Part shown: positions 7,460-13,806 of the stretch, piece after piece
Position numbering within the stretch: position 1 is the first letter of the stretch
Layout: each line of letters opens with the position of its first letter
Assembly (NCBI GenBank): GCA_035544515.1
Contig: DATKEG010000265.1
Span: 1 to 13,806 of the forward strand
Length of the DNA: 13,806 bases
From: DATKEG01 sp035544515
GTDB lineage: Bacteria > Acidobacteriota > Vicinamibacteria > Fen-336
Direction of reading: 5' to 3'
The notes under the pieces: generated by a model
Told to the model about the DNA's origin: nothing
The model's database searches: none
Seen by the model: only the letters and a program-made list of their open reading frames with translations
Made by a program: the position numbers and the translations under genes

Positions 7460-9022
7460 TCAGGCGTCCCCCGCGCTCGAGAGCATCCGCTCCAGCACCT
7501 CGGGCTCGCGCCGCTCCAGGAGGCCGGCCGCGCCCGCCACCAGCATGGCGTAGACGGCGCCCGCGCCCGCGATCGCCAGCGGGATGCTGGCCAGCCACAG
7601 CACGGGCTGGCCGAGCTGGACGGGCAGCCAGGCCAGGAACAGGAACGGCGAGGCGAGCAGCAACGAGCCCGTGAACATCAAGGCGCCCATGGCCGCGGCG
7701 GCGAAACCGCGGCGGCCCCCGCCCGCGCCCAGGCTCTGGCCGGGCTCGGGCACGGACACCGGGAACAGGATCGAGAAGTAGTTGTCGACACCGGCGGCGA
7801 CCAGCGCGGCCACGAGCGCCGCCGCCAGCGCGGCCGGGAGGAACACCGGCGCGGCGACCAGCGCGGCCGCCGCCAGCACCAGCACGCCGGGCAGCCGGAG
7901 GACGAGCGCGCCGGCGTTCTTGGCCGCGAGCATCCGCCAGCGCTCGACGGGCAGGCTCATCAGAAGCGCGATGCCCCGCCGCTCCAGGCCGAAGGCGTTC
8001 CCGCCGAAGCTCGAAGCGCCGACAAACGCCGCGACCATGAGCAGTCCGCGCCCCACCCCCTCCGGGCCGCGCGCCTGGAAGACGAAGAAGAGGAAGAGGA
8101 GCGGTCCGGCCAGGCTCATCAGCGCCGTGGCCTTGATGGCCGGGTCGCGCCAGGCCACGCGCAGGTCCTTCTCCAGGAGCGCGCCGATCGTCCCCGGCAG
8201 CAGCATGCGGGCCGGACGGCCGGGGGCGCCGGACGACGGCCCCCCCAGGTCCAGCTCGCCGCGGTGGATGCGCCGCACGAGCACGGCGGCCACGGCCAGA
8301 CAGGCCACGAGCGCGGCGGCGGCCGCGGCGGCGTGGGCGAGGAAGGGCACGGCGTCGCCCCGGCCGGCGTAGACGGCGGCCCGCACGCCCCAGGCGAAGG
8401 GCGAGAGAGAGAACACGTCCCACTCCAGCAGCAGGGCGCGCAGCGCGCCAAGCCGCGGCAGCCCGGCCGCGAAGAACAGCACCGGCAGGAGGCTCAGGGC
8501 GAACCCCAGCCCCAGCCCGACGAACAGGCCGACGTCGCGCGCGCGCCGGTTGCGGAAGAGGCCGTGCAGGAGGAGCGTCGCCACCTGGTCCGCGGCCAGG
8601 ATGAAGGCGAAGCTCAACCCCACGCCGAGGAGGGCCGGGAGCCAGCCGGCCACGCCGGGCGAGGCGCCGATGGCGACGCCGAGCACGATCGGCATCTTGG
8701 CCAGGACCGCGGGCTGGATGAGGTTGGCCACGAGCGAAGCGGCCACCAGCGTGCGCGCGGGGACGGGGAAGTGGAGCAGCCGCGTCACGTCGTGCGTTTC
8801 GCTCAGCGCCACGCCGGTCAGGAGCGGAGAGAGCAGCCAGAACAGCCCCACCACGGTGGCGCCGAGCGAGACCAGCGGCACGAGCAGCTCGGGCTCGGTG
8901 GTGGCCAGGCTGCGCACGCCGAGGAATATGGCGAGGGTCGCGAAGGCGGACATCAGCAGCAGGACGGGCAGCGCGACCAGGAGGCCGACCAGGCGCTCGG
9001 GGGCCCAGCGCATGGCCCGCAT
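7460..9022 (-). CDS. ABC-2-type transporter permease
   Basis: A very hydrophobic protein of 520 aa from the ATG at 9022, with about ten to twelve predicted membrane spans in two groups separated by a cytoplasmic stretch with RRIHRGELDLGGPSSGAPGR. A second cytosolic motif, LLEKDLRVAWRDPAIK, matches ABC-2 permeases, in which such segments contact the ATPase. It would pair with the upstream ATPase as an exporter of unknown substrate. The ATG at 9022 may be internal: the in-frame sequence just upstream (LIALVGLRWRLE) looks like the conserved N-terminal helix. CTG codons at 9064 (GAGG seven bases upstream) or 9058 (overlapping the ATPase TGA) would include it. The stop overlaps the possible CTG start of tyrA. 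Confidence 0.88.
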   Translation of the reverse strand: MRAMRWAPERLVGLLVALPVLLLMSAFATLAIFLGVRSLATTEPELLVPLVSLGATVVGLFWLLSPLLTGVALSETHDVTRLLHFPVPARTLVAASLVANLIQPAVLAKMPIVLGVAIGASPGVAGWLPALLGVGLSFAFILAADQVATLLLHGLFRNRRARDVGLFVGLGLGFALSLLPVLFFAAGLPRLGALRALLLEWDVFSLSPFAWGVRAAVYAGRGDAVPFLAHAAAAAAALVACLAVAAVLVRRIHRGELDLGGPSSGAPGRPARMLLPGTIGALLEKDLRVAWRDPAIKATALMSLAGPLLFLFFVFQARGPEGVGRGLLMVAAFVGASSFGGNAFGLERRGIALLMSLPVERWRMLAAKNAGALVLRLPGVLVLAAAALVAAPVFLPAALAAALVAALVAAGVDNYFSILFPVSVPEPGQSLGAGGGRRGFAAAAMGALMFTGSLLLASPFLFLAWLPVQLGQPVLWLASIPLAIAGAGAVYAMLVAGAAGLLERREPEVLERMLSSAGDA

Positions 9023-9054
9023 CTCGAGCCGCCAGCGCAGGCCGACGAGCGCGA

Positions 9055-9849
9055 TCAGGCGATCCAGGACAGGTCCTCGCGCCGCACGTCGGCGGAGACG
9101 AGCTTCAGGAACACGTCCTCCAGCGTGGCGTCCTTCCCCACCTCGCGCTGGGCGCGGATCTGGTCCAGCGTGCCCTGGGCTACGATCCTCCCGCGGTCGA
9201 TGATGGCCACCTCCTCGCACAGCCGCTCCACGACGTCGAGCACGTGGGAAGTGAAGAACAGCGTCACGCCCTTGCCGGCCAGCCGCCGCAGCAGGTCCGT
9301 GACCACGCGGCCGGAGACGGGGTCGATGCCGTTGAGCGGCTCGTCGAGGAAGAGCACCCGGGGGTTGTGGATGAGCGCGGCCGCCAGCGCCGTCTTCTTC
9401 CGCATGCCCTGGGAATAGTCCACGATGAGCTTGCGCCGTTCCTCCGTGAGGCTGAGGAACTCGAGCAGCTCGTCCGTCCGCAGGCGCGTCTCCTCGCGGG
9501 TGAGGCCGTACATGCGCCCGGTGAACTGGAGGTACTCCTCGCCGGTCAGCCGTTCGTAAAGCGGCAGCTCCTCGGGCAGGATGCCGGTCAGGCGCTTGAT
9601 GGCGAGCAGGTCGCGCTCGAGGTCGAGGCCCTCGATGCGGACGTGTCCCGCGGTCGGGCGCAGCAGCCCGGTCAGCATCTTGATCGTGGTGCTCTTGCCC
9701 GCGCCGTTGGGCCCGAGGAACCCGAAGAAGCGGCCGCGCGCGACGGAGAGGGAGATCCCGTCCACGGCGGGCCGGCCACGGAACACCTTGCGCAGCCCGG
9801 TCACCTCGATGGCGGCGGGGGTGGGGAGAGCGGACGGCGCGTCGGCCAT
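9055..9849 (-). CDS. ABC transporter ATP-binding protein
   Basis: A 264-aa ABC ATPase. The Walker A is GPNGAGKST (46-54), the signature is a divergent YSQGMRKK (145-152) in place of LSGGQ, as is common in ABC-2 drug, polymer or gliding-type exporters, the Walker B is VLFLDEP (165-171) with catalytic Glu170, and the switch is His202. The Q-loop position reads GILPEELPLYERLTG, a form also seen in this subfamily. It sits at the membrane with the permease encoded immediately downstream. The ATG at 9849 has GGGAG about 12 bases upstream, a little far for a strong site. Substrate cannot be deduced. It is divergent from the small lipoprotein gene across 66 bases. Confidence 0.95.
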   Translation of the reverse strand: MADAPSALPTPAAIEVTGLRKVFRGRPAVDGISLSVARGRFFGFLGPNGAGKSTTIKMLTGLLRPTAGHVRIEGLDLERDLLAIKRLTGILPEELPLYERLTGEEYLQFTGRMYGLTREETRLRTDELLEFLSLTEERRKLIVDYSQGMRKKTALAAALIHNPRVLFLDEPLNGIDPVSGRVVTDLLRRLAGKGVTLFFTSHVLDVVERLCEEVAIIDRGRIVAQGTLDQIRAQREVGKDATLEDVFLKLVSADVRREDLSWIA

Positions 9850-9854
9850 CTGGG

Positions 9855-9884
9855 ATAACTACTCCCTCCGGCCGGACCGGTCAA
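9855..9884 (-). promoter_or_regulatory. Candidate promoter and palindromes between the ATPase and lipoprotein genes
   Basis: On the minus strand a TTGACC -35-like hexamer (9884-9879) is followed 18 bases later by AGTTAT (9860-9855), a weak -10. If used, transcription would begin almost at the ATPase ATG. The spacer holds two overlapping perfect palindromes, TCCGGCCGGA (9867-9876) and GACCGGTC (9875-9882), which could be an operator or simply reflect GC-rich sequence. Confidence 0.25.
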
Positions 9885-9915
9885 CGTCGTGGCATCATGG
9901 GCGCGGGGGGAGGAG

Positions 9916-10296
9916 ATGGCCCTGGCTCGCCGGCTCGCGCTCGCCGTGGTCTTCGCCATGGGTCTGGGCGGCTGCGAGTCCGTGGAGGGTCCGACCCTCG
10001 TCCCCGGCACGCTGCCGATCGAAGCGGTGGACGTCGTGGTGCCGGAGAGCCTCCCCTACCAGCCTCTGGCGCAGGTGAGGGGCTACCTCCCGGACGGGTG
10101 CACGCGCCTCGACCGGATCAGCCAATCGCGCGCCGGCAGCGTGATCGACGTGGCGATCACCACGCTGCGCGAGCAGGGCGCCGTCTGCATCCTCCGGATC
10201 GAGATCGTGGAGCGGACGATCCCGCTCGAAGGCGGCTACCCGCCGGGCGACTACCTGCTGCGCGTCAACGGCGTGGAGCGGCGCTTCACGCTGTAG
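9916..10296 (+). CDS. Small secreted lipoprotein, hypothetical
   Basis: A 126-aa protein with an n-region (MALARR), hydrophobic core and LGGC lipobox, so Cys20 is the predicted lipidation site. The mature part is about 106 aa and probably beta-rich, with RGYLPDGCTRLDRI (55-68), Cys91, and a C-terminal PPGDYLLRVNGVERRFTL; Cys62 and Cys91 could form a disulfide. The pattern of YLPDGCT followed by a GxYxxxVNG end recalls a small family of secreted proteins of unknown function seen in several environmental phyla; I recall this from memory and did not check it. The ATG at 9916 is chosen because it gives a complete signal peptide. A GGGGGGAGGAG tract abuts it, unusually close. A GTG at 9889 is in frame but would spoil the signal peptide. 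Confidence 0.75.
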   Translation: MALARRLALAVVFAMGLGGCESVEGPTLVPGTLPIEAVDVVVPESLPYQPLAQVRGYLPDGCTRLDRISQSRAGSVIDVAITTLREQGAVCILRIEIVERTIPLEGGYPPGDYLLRVNGVERRFTL

Positions 10297-12662
10297 CCCG
10301 CGTGCTGGACGGCGCGGCCGGCGGCACGCGTCGGCGGTCTTCCCGTGCCGCAGAGCGACTTCGACGAGCTGGTCGGCCGATACGCGCGGCTGTTCGCCGC
10401 GGTGGCGCGGCGCGTGTGCGGGTCGTGCAAGGCGAGGCGCAGCTTCTGCGGCGCCGCCCGAAGGAGGCGTTGCGCCTCTTCCAGGAGGCGCAGCAGCTCT
10501 CCGACACGTGGCTCGGCCGCTTCGGCCTCGGGCGGGCCTCGCTGGAGCTGGGCGCCTTCCCGGAGGCGCACGCGGATTTCGAGGCCTGCCTGAAGCGCCG
10601 CGGCGAGGCGGCCGCGGTGTTCCTCGACGACCTGCCGAGCTTCCGCTACCTGCCGCGGCTCGTCTTCGAACCGCCAGGCCCCGACGGCCAGGCCGAGGGG
10701 GCGAGCGTCGCCGTTGTGCAGGACATCGTCCGCTACCTTGGCCGGCTCACGGCAAGCGAAGGTCAGGGTCGTCTCTCCGGGGGTGAGTGGACCGAGAGGC
10801 AGCTCGTACCAGCGCCAGTCGGCCGCCGCCTCCACCTCGCCGAGCGGGCGCCCGTCGAGGAGCCACTCGACGCGTCGGTGGCCAGGGAACGCCTTCAGCT
10901 CCACATGCAGCACGGTCCCCGCCGACGCTCGTGTCGCCACGACCCGCAGCTCTCCCGTCTGCCCCGTCCAGCGCCAGGTGGTTCCTCGCTCGTATTCGCG
11001 AGGGTAGAAGCCGAAAAGCGCGCTCACGTACACGTGGGACCGCTTCCCCTTCACTTCGAGGATGGAGCCGTCCTCGAACTCCGGTCCGCGGGCGAACCCC
11101 TCGGGCTCCGGGTTGGCCGCCAGCCACCTTCCCATGGCGCTGTCCCGCCGCACCACGACGTGGGTGTAGCCCATCGCCCCCAGCCTGTCCGCGAGCCGCG
11201 GCTCGCCACAGTCGTCGAACAAGGGCGCGCCGAGCAGCGACACACGGTGGCGGAGCAGCGAGGGAACCAGGGCGTCGGACACCCGGGACGGAGGCACGCA
11301 ATCCAGCACGCGCAGGGAGCCGGGCTGCGCGGCCAGCCAGCGATGGGCGCGCGTCGGCAGCACGTCGCGCCACCGCCAGGGAGGGAAGGGCGCAAATTCC
11401 AGCACGGCCAGGCCGAGGAGGAGCGCGGCCGCGCGCCGCCCGGCGGACCCGGGCCGGCGCCACAGAAGGACAGCGCCCGCTCCCGCCGCGAGCGCGACCA
11501 TGAGGCCGACGATCGCGCCGAAACGCGCATAGGCCCGGAACATGGGGGCCACCTCGTAGAGCAGCGCGGAGGGGCGCACGAACGTCAAGGGCCCGATCCT
11601 CCGCTCGGGAGACAGCGAACAAAGGAGGGCGGCGCCGGCCAGGCTCGCCAGCACGGGAGCGCTGCGGACCGCGAGCGAGTCGCGATCGCCGCGCAGCCAG
11701 CGCCAGAGCGGCACCGCGCCGAGCGCGAGCAGCGAGAAGCCCACGCCCACCTGCTGGTGTTCCAGGAGGCTCTCACCGACGCCGCGCCTGGCCCAGAACT
11801 CCCTGACCGTGGATCCGAGCAACGGGTGTTCCACCGGGGGAACCAGGTAGCTCCACCACTTCGCGCTCCAGGTGAACAGATCCGCGCGCGCGAAGGCGAC
11901 GGACCCGGGGCGAAGCAGGACGGCGGGGGCGAACAGGTGTACGAGCACGAGGCCGGCCGCGGCCGCGGCCGCGAGCACGAGGCCCGTGATCGCCACGCGT
12001 CGCAGGCGGCCGTCGCCCGGCCGATTCGGCCCTCCGAGCCCGTAGGCGGCGAGCGCCACCGGACTCAGCACCGCGGCGATGAGCCCTCCGTAGAAGTTCG
12101 AGAGCGTGACCGACGCGGCCGAGGCGAGGAGCAGCGCGGCGCGAGGGAGATTCGGACGGTCGACGCAGCGCCACAAGGCCAGGAGGTAGAGTGGGAGCCA
12201 CTGCGTCTGCGCGGCGTGAGGGTGGCCCGCGGCTTGCGTGACGTGGAACGGCAGGAAGGCATAGGCCAGCCCGGCGACCATCGCGCCGAGATGGGAGCCC
12301 ACGACGTGGCGCGCCAGCAGGTAGGCGGCGGAGGCCGCCAGGGGAAACGTGGCGAGAACCAGCACGTTGTAGGCCGCGACCGGGCCCACGAGACCCGCCA
12401 GGGCGCGGCCCGGGAGATCGGTCAGCGGCTGCAGGTAGGGACCGGGGACGTGCCCGGTCCGGAACTGCTCGATGACGACGAAGGGATCGCGGTTCGGGTC
12501 CTCGCGCCCGAGGATCTCGCCGCTGCCGAAGAGGCGCTCTCCGGGCGCGAGCACCACCGGCGCGGCCATGAGCAGCGTCGCGCCAAGGGCGGCCGCGAAC
12601 GCGAGGGCGACTCCGCCGGCCACGGACGTTTCGGACGCCGTGGCTCCAGGCTCCTCCGTCAT
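10251..12662 (-). CDS. GT-C-type membrane glycosyltransferase-like protein with aberrant C-terminal extension
   Basis: An 803-aa open frame. Residues 1 to about 430 form a multi-span membrane region typical of GT-C enzymes that use lipid-linked sugars. The first external loop has acidic GREDPNRDPF (52-61), and AGHPHAAQTQWLPLYLLALW (145-164) is a family-like segment. About 440-560 is a soluble region, and about 560-665 is a beta-rich C-terminal domain (FYPREYERGTTWRWTG to LAVGAWRF). The natural protein probably ends near residue 665 (about base 10668). The remaining 138 residues are antisense to a decayed TPR fragment and the lipoprotein 3' end, and look non-functional. The ATG at 12662 has an AAGG about 12 bases upstream. 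Substrate is unknown. Its divergent neighbour is an exosortase-like gene, a family often found with polysaccharide genes. Confidence 0.8.
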   Translation of the reverse strand: MTEEPGATASETSVAGGVALAFAAALGATLLMAAPVVLAPGERLFGSGEILGREDPNRDPFVVIEQFRTGHVPGPYLQPLTDLPGRALAGLVGPVAAYNVLVLATFPLAASAAYLLARHVVGSHLGAMVAGLAYAFLPFHVTQAAGHPHAAQTQWLPLYLLALWRCVDRPNLPRAALLLASAASVTLSNFYGGLIAAVLSPVALAAYGLGGPNRPGDGRLRRVAITGLVLAAAAAAGLVLVHLFAPAVLLRPGSVAFARADLFTWSAKWWSYLVPPVEHPLLGSTVREFWARRGVGESLLEHQQVGVGFSLLALGAVPLWRWLRGDRDSLAVRSAPVLASLAGAALLCSLSPERRIGPLTFVRPSALLYEVAPMFRAYARFGAIVGLMVALAAGAGAVLLWRRPGSAGRRAAALLLGLAVLEFAPFPPWRWRDVLPTRAHRWLAAQPGSLRVLDCVPPSRVSDALVPSLLRHRVSLLGAPLFDDCGEPRLADRLGAMGYTHVVVRRDSAMGRWLAANPEPEGFARGPEFEDGSILEVKGKRSHVYVSALFGFYPREYERGTTWRWTGQTGELRVVATRASAGTVLHVELKAFPGHRRVEWLLDGRPLGEVEAAADWRWYELPLGPLTPGETTLTFACREPAKVADDVLHNGDARPLGLAVGAWRFEDEPRQVAEARQVVEEHRGRLAAALQAGLEIRVRLREGAQLQRGPPEAEAAEPRVGELLRLLEEAQRLLRAAPQKLRLALHDPHTRRATAANSRAYRPTSSSKSLCGTGRPPTRAAGRAVQHAGYSVKRRSTPLTRSR
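10345..10655 (+). pseudogene. Frameshifted, truncated TPR-protein fragment
   Basis: From about 10416 to 10655 one plus-strand frame reads like genuine TPR sequence: GEAQLLRRRPKEALRLFQEA, then SDTWLGRFGLGRASLELG, then AFPEAHADFEACLKRRGEAA, ending at SFRYLP. This resembles the C-terminal TPR region of large bacterial Ser/Thr kinases or related TPR proteins (inference from memory). Upstream, the related-looking part (VPQSDFDELVGRYARLFAAV from 10345) is in a different frame, so a frameshift lies near 10400-10415. After 10655 the similarity stops and the sequence is the antisense of the glycosyltransferase gene. No intact start, kinase domain or native stop is present. It is a remnant, not a working gene. 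Confidence 0.55.
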
Positions 12663-12705
12663 GGCCAGAGCGTACCTTCAAGCGCATGGGGCGCACAGCC
12701 CGATG

Positions 12706-12721
12706 GCGCATTAGAATGCGC
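12706..12721. promoter_or_regulatory. 16-bp palindrome overlapping -10 elements of a divergent promoter
   Basis: GCGCATT-AG-AATGCGC is a perfect 7-bp inverted repeat with a 2-base centre, in the 68-bp gap between the glycosyltransferase and exosortase-like genes. It contains TAGAAT (12712-12717, five of six to the -10 consensus) for the rightward gene and TCTAAT (12715-12710, five of six) for the leftward one. No good -35 is seen either way, which suggests an activator-dependent promoter or an operator. The rightward transcript would start within a few bases of the ATG at 12731, leaving almost no leader and no ribosome binding site. Confidence 0.4.
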
Positions 12722-12730
12722 TGAATCGCC

Positions 12731-13806
12731 ATGTCCGCGGAGCCACGTCGAGCGACGACGTTCCTTCTGGCCGCGCTCGTCTGGAGCCTGGGGCTGTTCG
12801 CTCTGCTGCGCAGCCCCTGGGTGGAGGCGCGGCTCGTCCTTCCCCTCACGCAGCTGCAGAAGCAGGCCGCCGATCATTACGCCGGCCGCCCCGCGGTACC
12901 GGTCGTCGCCACGCTCGAGTGCAGCGGGACCGACGTGCTCGCGTTGTGCCTCGCGGCCATCCTGGCCTGTCCGGTCTCCTGGCGCGCCCGCCTCGCCGGG
13001 GCCACGGGCGGCATCGCCTTCATCCTCGCCCTGAACACGGTGCGCATCGCGACCCTCGGCCACGCGGCCGCCTCGCCCGCGCTCTTCCGTGCGCTCCATC
13101 TCCAGGTGTGGCCGGCGATCCTCGTCCTCGCCACCGCGGGCTACGTCTTCGCCTGGATGCGGACGAGCCTGGGAGGGACCGGGCGGACGGCGCGAGTCGA
13201 GGACGCCGACGCCGAAGCGGGCGCGCTCCTTCCGCTGGTGCGGCGCTTCGCGCCGCGGGCCGCCGTGCTCCTGGTCGCCTTCGTACTCTGCGGCTCCTGG
13301 ATCGCACGCAGCCAGGCCCTGCTGCAAGCCGGCGCCTGGACGGCAAGCGCGGCCGCCTTCCTGCTCACCGCGGCGGGGCTGGCCGCCACGGCTTCCGGGA
13401 ACGTGCTGGCCACGAGCCGCGGGGCCTTCATGGTGACGCCCGAGTGTCTCGCCACGGCTCTGGTCCCGCTCACTGTCGCGGGCGTCCTGACCGTTCGGCT
13501 GACCTGGCCCTGGCGCGTCGTGGCCTTGATGGCCGCGCTGCCCTTCTTCGCCGCCCTCGCCATCGCCCGCCTGCTCCTGCTCGCTCTTCCCCCCGTCCTC
13601 GCGGCTTCGCCCCTGTTCCTCGTACACGGCTTCCATCAGCTCGTGCTGGCCGCCGCCCTCGTGGCGCTGCTCGCCCTGTGGCGGGAGCCTCCGGCGCCCC
13701 GGCGCTGGGCGCGGGCCGCGCGGCGCACCGGCATGGCCCTGGGCGCCGCGGCGATCGTGGTCGTCGTCGCCGGCGACGCCCTCACGAGCGCGGTGCTCGG
13801 CGCCGC
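12731..13806 (+). CDS. Tandem exosortase-like membrane protein (partial, runs off the right edge)
   Basis: The ATG at 12731 opens a frame still open at the window end (358 codons). The protein is highly hydrophobic, with about ten predicted spans. It contains two exosortase/archaeosortase-type catalytic sets. The first is Cys64 in ECSGTD, Arg105 in NTVRIA and His123 in ALHLQ; the second is Cys239 in TPECLAT, Arg280 in AIARLL and His299 or His302 in LVHGFHQL. Both have exactly 41 residues from Cys to Arg and 18-22 to His, with a hydrophobic hairpin turned by basic residues between Cys and Arg. Exosortases are membrane transpeptidase-like enzymes that cut C-terminal sorting signals such as PEP-CTERM. 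Typical ones have one set. No SD precedes the ATG; the transcript may be nearly leaderless. What follows residue 358 is unknown. Confidence 0.7.
   Translation, partial: MSAEPRRATTFLLAALVWSLGLFALLRSPWVEARLVLPLTQLQKQAADHYAGRPAVPVVATLECSGTDVLALCLAAILACPVSWRARLAGATGGIAFILALNTVRIATLGHAAASPALFRALHLQVWPAILVLATAGYVFAWMRTSLGGTGRTARVEDADAEAGALLPLVRRFAPRAAVLLVAFVLCGSWIARSQALLQAGAWTASAAAFLLTAAGLAATASGNVLATSRGAFMVTPECLATALVPLTVAGVLTVRLTWPWRVVALMAALPFFAALAIARLLLLALPPVLAASPLFLVHGFHQLVLAAALVALLALWREPPAPRRWARAARRTGMALGAAAIVVVVAGDALTSAVLGA

Noticed and set aside
7437..8423. A frame extending tyrA upstream by over 300 codons inside the permease gene.
   Set aside because: The extension is Arg/Gly/Ala-rich without hydrophobic spans or motifs, and the permease frame over the same bases is clearly genuine.
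9897..13034. A plus-strand open frame of more than 1000 codons across the lipoprotein and glycosyltransferase genes.
   Set aside because: Beyond the TPR-like remnant it is the antisense of the glycosyltransferase, rich in Arg/Gly/Pro with no domain. GC-rich DNA leaves such frames open by chance.
1..13806. CRISPR arrays, tRNA or rRNA genes, transposases, integrases and attachment sites.
   Set aside because: No regularly spaced repeats, cloverleaf-like sequence or recombinase motifs were recognised on either strand.

Overview
The window is a very GC-rich stretch of bacterial DNA, roughly 70% or more by eye, with densely packed genes on both strands. Two exported proteins carry lipoprotein-type signal peptides, and the exosortase-like gene at the right edge belongs to a family found in Gram-negative bacteria. 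This suggests a Gram-negative, aerobic heterotroph from a high-GC phylum such as Acidobacteriota, Myxococcota or Methylomirabilota/Rokubacteria. That placement is inference only: there is no rRNA or other phylogenetic marker here.

Left region, minus strand. The window opens with the first 89 codons of a gene with a disordered N-terminus and an AT-hook-like motif (1-269). Next comes a compact ketone-body operon read right to left: a single-chain 3-oxoacid CoA-transferase (2645-4006), a HEAT-repeat protein (1646-2626) and a thiolase (399-1586). The transferase would activate acetoacetate to acetoacetyl-CoA and the thiolase would cleave that to two acetyl-CoA. The HEAT-repeat protein between them has no obvious metabolic role.

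Middle, plus strand. A divergent gene encodes a 748-aa exported protein with a LamG-like domain and a BNR/Asp-box beta-propeller (4126-6372). A small Pro/Gly/Asp/Arg-rich protein with an excellent ribosome binding site follows it (6431-6688). Converging on them from the right is a minus-strand set: ABC transporter ATPase (9055-9849), ABC-2-type permease (7460-9022) and prephenate dehydrogenase TyrA (6696-7436). The genes overlap or abut, and both internal junctions lack a conventional start codon at the place homology suggests.

Right region. A short plus-strand lipoprotein (9916-10296) is divergent from the ATPase. It is followed by a broken, frameshifted TPR gene fragment (about 10345-10655). 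A large GT-C-type membrane glycosyltransferase (minus, 10251-12662) has lost its natural stop and reads on antisense through the TPR fragment, adding about 138 apparently meaningless residues. Divergent from it, and sharing a 68-bp promoter region with a 16-bp palindrome over the -10 element, is a membrane protein running off the right edge (12731-13806). It appears to contain two exosortase-type catalytic Cys/Arg/His sets in tandem, with the same Cys-to-Arg spacing of 41 residues in each. This tandem exosortase beside a glycosyltransferase is the most interesting feature of the window. No tRNA, rRNA, CRISPR array, insertion sequence or integrase was seen.
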